A DNA stretch of 64,000 bases, from contig CM049320.1 in assembly GCA_026874595.1 (NCBI GenBank), forward strand, positions 14,545,488 to 14,609,487. The letters are read 5' to 3'. The translations under genes and the position numbers were made by a program. Each line of letters opens with the position of its first letter. Within the stretch, counting starts at the first letter, position 1. Positions 57,600-64,000 of this stretch are shown here, in pieces. This DNA is from Sipunculus nudus (Eukaryota; Annelida; Sipuncula; Golfingiida; Sipunculidae). A model generated the notes under the pieces. It made no database searches, had not been told where the DNA came from, and saw only the letters and a program-made list of their open reading frames with translations.

Positions 57600-60500
57600 A
57601 ATATATATAAATGTATTTATAAAACTTTTTCATAAATTATGTTCCTTTATGGATAGATAACTTAGATTTATTGGATATATGGAGAAAACAACATCCAGAA
57701 AAATCACAGTATACCTGGCAGAGAATTAACCCTACTGCATTATTTTGCAGATTGGATTTTATTTTGATTTCAAGAGGTCTCAGTGGTTGTGTAAGAAAAA
57801 CAGAGATTTTACCAGGCTTTAAAACTGATCACTCTACTTTTAAAATTACACTTGAACTAAAACTTGATAAAAGAGGGCCAGGATTCTGGAAATTTAATTC
57901 TAAATATTTAGGTAATAAAGATTATGTAGAATAAGTTAAAGAAACCATTAAAGAGACAAAAGGATTTAATAAAAGTGCAGACCCAGCTTTATTATGGGAC
58001 ACAATTAAGTGTAAGATAAGAGGTGCCACAATAGCATATTCTTTTAGAATTAATAAACAAAAAAAGACTATGTTACAACAATTAGAAAATAGTTTGAAAC
58101 ATTTAGAAGAACAATATACCAACACTCCTGATGATAGAATTATGGAGGATATAAAAGATAAACAAGGGACCTATGGGTCACGGCGCTCAGCTGTTATATA
58201 TGATAAAAAATATGATTTAGAAATGATTAACAAATTGAGTACTATTGTCACACAGATTTTGACTTGGCCATATAACTTATAAGCAGAACATATAATATAA
58301 GAGTTTAACTATTTATTAAAAAAAATTACAAATATTGTCCCAAATATAATTTTTATTAAAAATAATAATAGAATTGTATGATTTTTTAAAATGAAATATA
58401 ACTGAAATGATTATTAAAATAATATTTAAGAATATATTCATGAATGCATTCATGAATACATTTTGAAAGTATTTGCACTGGTATTCATATACTTTCATTT
58501 TTACCTGAATTCCCATTCTTTATGCAAGAAATTTTATAATGCAGTACATATTCATATTCGTATTTTAAAACAATTGCAAAGTATTCGCACCATGTCTGGT
58601 ATTTATATAGTTTTCACCAAACAATGATGTTGAGAATCCAGAATATACAAAATTCATACATTTAAATAATGATCATAAGTACCTTGTTTTGTGGCTTTTA
58701 TTTATATTTAAAAAAAAATAAATGTAATATATTCATTTTGGACTAATTTCACATCAATGTACAAACTAGACACAGTAGGAATCTACCGGTAGATTAATAT
58801 TATCAACTGCATCTTTGTCTATCATTAATTTCCTTCATATGATCCCTAATGATTAGTAATGACTAATATGATTTACTTTTTTATCATAAAAATTGAACTG
58901 AAAAATACTGCATGGTGTTATTTGGAATATGTGACATTCTATCAATTTTGCAAGATTCTTATATCATCAGTAACTGCAAGTTAATTTTCTGTTACTCATC
59001 AACTAACAAATTCCTTTTCTATTAATTTTTCTTTAATTTGTTATAAAAAAAATACAAAATTATTAATTTATTGTTTATTGTTATGTTGTTTTTCAAAACA
59101 ACTACTAGATGAGTGGGTTGGACACCTGGATCAACTGTGGCTGGCCATAAGCTGCCTGGCTGCCCAAGTGAATGCCTCGCCTCAAGCATGCATAATTTGC
59201 TGAAATTTCAACAAGGTCAACATACAGGTGACTCAAGAGGGGCTGCAGAGAGCCAAGGTCTGACATGGTCTCATAAAAACATTAATAAAAGCTACAATTT
59301 TTGGCCAATTTCTTTCAGCTTTCTAAACTAAAAAGCTGAAATCCTGATGTGTGTATGATATGAAAATTATATCAATAGTGCTCACAGGAAACAAACGTGC
59401 CATGGTCAAAGTTGAGCAAAATTTAAGGTACTAATTTAATATTTATACTAATAACTTGTAAAATTTGAAAAATTCAGAACTAATTTTGGGTATTCAATGG
59501 AATCTTGATGAAATAATGTTACATCCCTGAAAAAAAATCTCTAGCTTCAGCAATCCTCTTGTTAAGGGAGTAAATATATTTCTTGAATTTTTACAAAGTG
59601 CATTATGTTTGGGCCCATAACTTAAAACAATTAGGCTATACTGACATAATTTCTGGCATGTGCATAGAGAATGTATAGAAAAATATATATATTATATATG
59701 ATAAAAGTCAAATCAGTGGTTTTGATAGTCTTGAAGTGTAACAATGCGTTTTTAATGGAAAAATGCAGTTTTTCATTAATAACTCGAAGGTATTAAGTCC
59801 TAGTGACCAAATTCTTTGCATGGTAGGGGATTTTGGAGACATCTAATTGTTTGCCAAATTTTAGGAACTGAGAGCTGAAGCTGGGGAGCTGAGCTCTTGC
59901 AAACTGCATAACACTAGCTTGATGTAAACAATATTTTACATAATGCTTGAAAACTTGAATAAAATCTACAGTTTTTGATCAACTGGTTTCAAATTTTTGG
60001 TGTTATCAGACAAAATGCTAACAAAAACATGCTGTGAAAATTAAATCCACAGTACTTACAGGAAAAAAACATGCCATGGTCAAAGTTGGGCAAAATTTAA
60101 GGTAACAATTTATTTTTGTTAATATTTTAAAAAAATTAAAAGATTTTGATCTAATTTTGGGTATACAATTTAATTTTGATTAATTTAAGTTATATTACTG
60201 GAAAAAACGTCCATAGCTTTAACAAGCTTTGTGTTAACTGATCAAATATCTTTCCTGATTTTTTACAAAATGCATTATGTTTGGGCCTATAACTTTTTCA
60301 AATTATATAAATTATAATACAGACATAATTTCTGGCCTGGACATAGGAACTATATAGAGGAATATTTATGGTAAATATGAGGAAAAACGGAGGAGTGGTT
60401 TTGATATTAGGCAGTCCTGAAGTGTGAAAATAGGGTTTTAATAAAAAATTGAGGTTTTTCCTTAATTACTCAAAGGAACGAAGTCGCAAAGACCCAGTTT

Positions 60501-63500
60501 TCGGTTTGGTAGGAGATCTTGGGGACATCTAACATTATGCCGAATTTTGGAATTCTAGGTCTTACGGTTTCAAAACGTGCCACATCTACGGACGAACGGA
60601 TGGGCGGACGGACAGACGGATGGATGAACGACGGACAATGGACCACGACTATAGCTCAGATGACTTATAGTCAGCTGAGCTAAAATCAGAAATTGAAAAA
60701 ATAATTGAAGAAAAAACAGAAGCAGCAATGTTCAGATGTAAGACCAGATGGTTTTCAGATGGTGAAAAACCATCTAAATACTTTTTAAATTTGGAGAAAA
60801 GACTATATAATAATAAAAATATAACAGAGCTAAACGTTAATAATAGACATGTAACTAAATCTAAAGATGTACTAATAGAGGCAGAAAATTACTACAAAAC
60901 GTTATATTCAGCTGAGTTGACACCAACTGAAGACAAATATGCTGAGTTCTTAACCTTGTCAGATGAAGATAAAATATGTGTGATAGTGAATTGTCAGATG
61001 AAGAATATTTGAATGATTAAAATCTTTTAAAAATGGCAAAACCCCGGGATCTGATGGTCTAACAGCGCAATTTTATAAATATTTTTGGGATGAAATTTAA
61101 ACAGATCTGATTGCTGCCTATAAGTTTTCTTTTGCAAATGGCAGTTTAAATATTACACAAAGACAAGGAATCATTACATTGATCCCCAAAAAATCAAAAG
61201 ACACAACACTACTTAAGAATTGGAGACCAATATCTTTATTAAATACAGATTATAAATTATTGACTAAATGTATGGCTCGTAGATTACAGAGGGTCCTCCA
61301 AAATTTAATCCATACAGATCAGACTGGTTTTCTTAAAAACAGATATATTGGTGAGAGCTTCAGTAGAACTTATAATTTGATGAATTATTGTACTAAAAAT
61401 AAAATAAAGCCAATTTACTAATAATAAATTTTGAAAAGGCTTTTGATTTATTAGAATGGTCATTTTTTCAGAAATCATTAAAACACTACAACTTTGGTGA
61501 TACTTTCTGTAAGTGGATAAAAGTATTTTATAAAGGTACATCATTATGTGCCATAAAAAATGGATGGTCTTCTAGGTTTTTCCCAGTAAGCAGAGGAGTT
61601 AGACAAGGCTGCCCCCTTTCACCATATCTATTTATTATTTCGGCAGAACTGCTTGCTGCAAGAATTAGAGACAATAATAATATTAAAGGCATAGAGATTG
61701 GAAATGTGAAACATGTTATCTCTCAATATGCGGACGATACTAGATTATTTATAAGAGGTGGACAGCCGGTGGTTAAAGAGACTATAGAACAATTTAAAAT
61801 ATTTAAAAACGTAAGTGGTTTAAAAATTAACATAGAAAAAACAGCAATTATGCCCATAGGTAATCATGAATTCAATAAAGAAGAGATAATAAAACTTGGT
61901 CTGAAGTGGACAAAGGAACCAATTACAATTTTAGGCATTAAGATCAAAAGTACACTGCAAAATCTTTATGAAATGAATTTTTTTGCCATTATTAGATGAA
62001 ATTAAGCAATTAATTAATATTTGATCTAAAAGAGAGTTAACACCAGTTGGTAAGATCACAGTCATTAAATCTGACTTGATATCACAACTGCAGTACCAGT
62101 TGTCTGTTCTGCCTAAACCTCCAGTGTCTTTTTTAAAAGAGTTTGAAAGTAAGCTTTTAATTTCATATGGAACAACAAAATAGATAAAGTAAAAAGATTA
62201 ACTTTGATAGCATCTAAAAATAAGCAACTAAAATTGCCTGGGTTAATAGATTGTTTGAAATAGGATTTGAAACAAGGATGGAGACAGCTAGTTGACTATA
62301 GTTTTAATAATTTGACTGAATATATATTTAAATGCAATGTAAATGCTGAAGATCTGGATCAACTCTATTTCTTTAAAAAGAATACTTTTTTCTGGAAAGA
62401 AATTTTACATGACTGGTGTAAATTTAATTATCATACCCCAGACACCACAAATGATTATTTAAATCAATCCTTGTGGATTAACTCCCACCTAAAAATAGGT
62501 AGGCAAATGGTATTTAATAAAATCTGGTATAATGCAGGTATTGGATATATCCACAATTTAACAAAGAAAATGAACAATTCTTATGTATTCTACACTCCTG
62601 AGACAGACTTATGGCATTGATATAAAAATAATGACATATAATAGTATTATACACTCAATACCAGCAAAATGGAAACAAGAAATAAGAAACAACCAAGACG
62701 ATTATATCTCAGTATTTAAAATTGATAACATTCTACAAATGACAAAACCTGTAAAAACTATATATATAAAACTCATAGAAAGGAGATATCTACACCCAGA
62801 AAATAGTATTTTATTATGGCATCAAGATATTGTGGATTGTGATAAAGATAGAGTACTCGAGGCTTTTAAAAACATATATTCAATAACAATATCAACAAAA
62901 CTTCGATACTTTCAGTTTAAGATATTACATAGAATTCTTGCATTAAATCCATTTCTGGTAAAAGCTGGTATTAAAGAGCACGAGTACTGTTCCTTTTCTA
63001 AAAAAGAGAAGGAGACACTGTTACACATTTTTCATGACTGTAGTTTTGTAAAGCAGTTATGGCATGATGTATGTAAGTGGTTAAAGAATTTGGATCTTCC
63101 AATCACCTTTCACATACAGTGATACTTCTTAATGTAAGTACAGATCAGTTGCTGGATAAAGTTATATTGCTTGTAAAGTATTATATATATGTTACAAAAT
63201 GCAAAGAACAATCGTTGTCAATTAACAGTGCAGTTAAACTGATTAGGAATTATTACTCTGTCAAAAAACAGGTGGCAATATCTAAAGGAAAACTTTTAAA
63301 ACATGAAACCATCTGGACCAGACTAAAAATGATTGTGGGTTCAGAAAATTAAATTAAAAATTAATAATACTTTGAATTTTGCATGTGAACTGACCACTGT
63401 GGTCAGATTTAGTTTATTTTTTTTATGTCTGCCATATGCTACATACCTACTGACATATTTTCTATGCAATATACTTAATATCATGCATTTTCCATTATAT

Positions 63501-63790
63501 GATAAATATGTTAAAAATTATTTGCATGGTGATGAAAGATTTTCTTCATGTTTGTTAATGTTCATGTCACCTTGTTATATATTCTGTTTTTATATGTTAT
63601 TGTGTATATATTTATGTATGTTTTCTTTTTAATATAAAAAATTGTTCCTTTATTGACAATTTTGTATGAATAAATTTTAAATTGTCTTTTGTTGCTGTTG
63701 GTTTATTATTTTTATGTACTCTGTGTTATTTCAGTTTATTTTTTTGTCTTTGTATATATATTATAATCAATAAAGTTGGTGTCCTACCAT
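57600..63790 (+). pseudogene. L1/Tx1-like LINE ORF2 remnant, 5' truncated, split by an H element
   Basis: Host parts are 57600-58162 and 60686-63790. Order: the C-terminal third of an AP-like endonuclease (DIWRKQHP, CRLDFILIS, PGFKTDHS), linker, then reverse transcriptase (RWFSDGEKPSKYFLNLEKR, NGKTPGSDGL..FYKYFW, NWRPISLLNTDYK, FEKAFD, RQGCPLSPYLF, QYADD), then a C-terminal region with a degenerate zinc knuckle (YCSFSKKEKETLLHIFHDC, one Cys replaced by Ser). Stops or shifts occur at about 57932, 61010, 61099, 61420, 61997 and 62618. The first catalytic Asp of the RT (DFxKAFD) reads Asn. It is non-functional. The 3' end, with AATAAA near 63769, is approximate. Confidence 0.88.
58163..60685 (-). 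mobile_element. H element, A-type copy, inserted in the LINE without target duplication
   Basis: Both ends are present: the right end at 58163 (CAAGGGACC, GGTCACGGCGCTCAGCTG) and the left-end palindrome at 60652-60682 followed by AAA. Removing 2523 bp (a multiple of three) joins GATAAA to TCAGAA and restores a continuous LINE frame (EDIKDK then SEIEKIIEEKTEAAMF). The border is uncertain by up to three A residues, compatible with insertion between two A (T-T on the element strand). Confidence 0.9.
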
Positions 63791-63838
63791 AATTTAATAT
63801 TTTACATAAATTCAAAATAACGTTGAGTGTTAATTAAG

Positions 63839-63982
63839 TGGTGTGAATCGGTATGGACAACTGCTAGGTTGTGAGTTGGTTCCATTGGAGTGTGACTTGT
63901 CCAAGGTGTGAGTTTGAAAAAATACAAATTGTATTGAGTGATTTAGTTGGTAAGGTGTGAGTGACAATGGTGTGGGTTGACC
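63839..63982 (-). repeat. Right arm of a long imperfect inverted repeat
   Basis: Read on the minus strand it gives GGTCAACCCACACCAT, AAGTCACACTCC, CCAACTCACAACC and GTCCATACCGATTCACACCA, the same order as the left arm, with about 40 nt extra. Confidence 0.75.
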
Positions 63983-64000
63983 GTCTACCCACAATCACCA

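Overview
The window is AT-rich metazoan nuclear DNA with spliced genes, long introns and a heavy load of nested repeats. Repeats ending in TAGCTCAG...CTGAGCTA followed by GTCCGTC-rich DNA, and GGTCAAGGTCACAG-type repeats, suggest a mollusc, probably a bivalve. That assignment is inference from repeat style and protein similarity, not from a search.

Two host genes are supported exon by exon with consistent splice phases. On the + strand, 5249-16412 carries exons 2 to 6 of an angiotensin II receptor-associated protein homologue (AGTRAP-like, membrane protein); its first exon is probably upstream of the window. On the - strand, 56304 down to 36120 carries a complete 16-coding-exon PEX5 gene, the import receptor for peroxisomal matrix proteins. 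The predicted protein has 625 residues, with the Cys11 recycling site, six WxxxF/Y motifs, a PEX7-binding region and the TPR domain. The two genes converge tail to tail across about 16 kb of repeats (19.7-35.2 kb).

The most unusual feature is directly after the PEX5 TGA stop. The same frame stays open for another 214 codons (36119-35475), far longer than expected in DNA of this composition. It encodes a hydrophilic, lysine- and asparagine-rich segment that I do not recognise.

The rest is mobile and repetitive DNA. The dominant family is a non-autonomous element with a 31-nt near-palindrome at its left end and a CAGCTGAGC plus GACCCATGGGTC palindrome at its right end, here called H, probably Helentron-like. 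It occurs at 1478-4472, 6347-7682, 19721-21240, 21241-23490, 27540-27943, 28703-31712, 31713-32450 and 58163-60685, with a solo right end at 28425-28457. The 58163-60685 copy cuts a dead L1/Tx1-like LINE (57600-63790) without a recognisable target duplication, so the empty site can be read. Other elements include hAT-like MITEs with 8-bp duplications, TTAA-flanked MITEs, a 698-bp MITE with a 10-bp duplication, tRNA-derived SINEs with a 10-bp duplication, Tc1-like MITEs, several minisatellites and a 118-bp foldback downstream of PEX5. The LINE lies between two long inverted repeats (57256-57381 and 63839-63982). No rRNA gene, functional tRNA gene or CRISPR array was seen.
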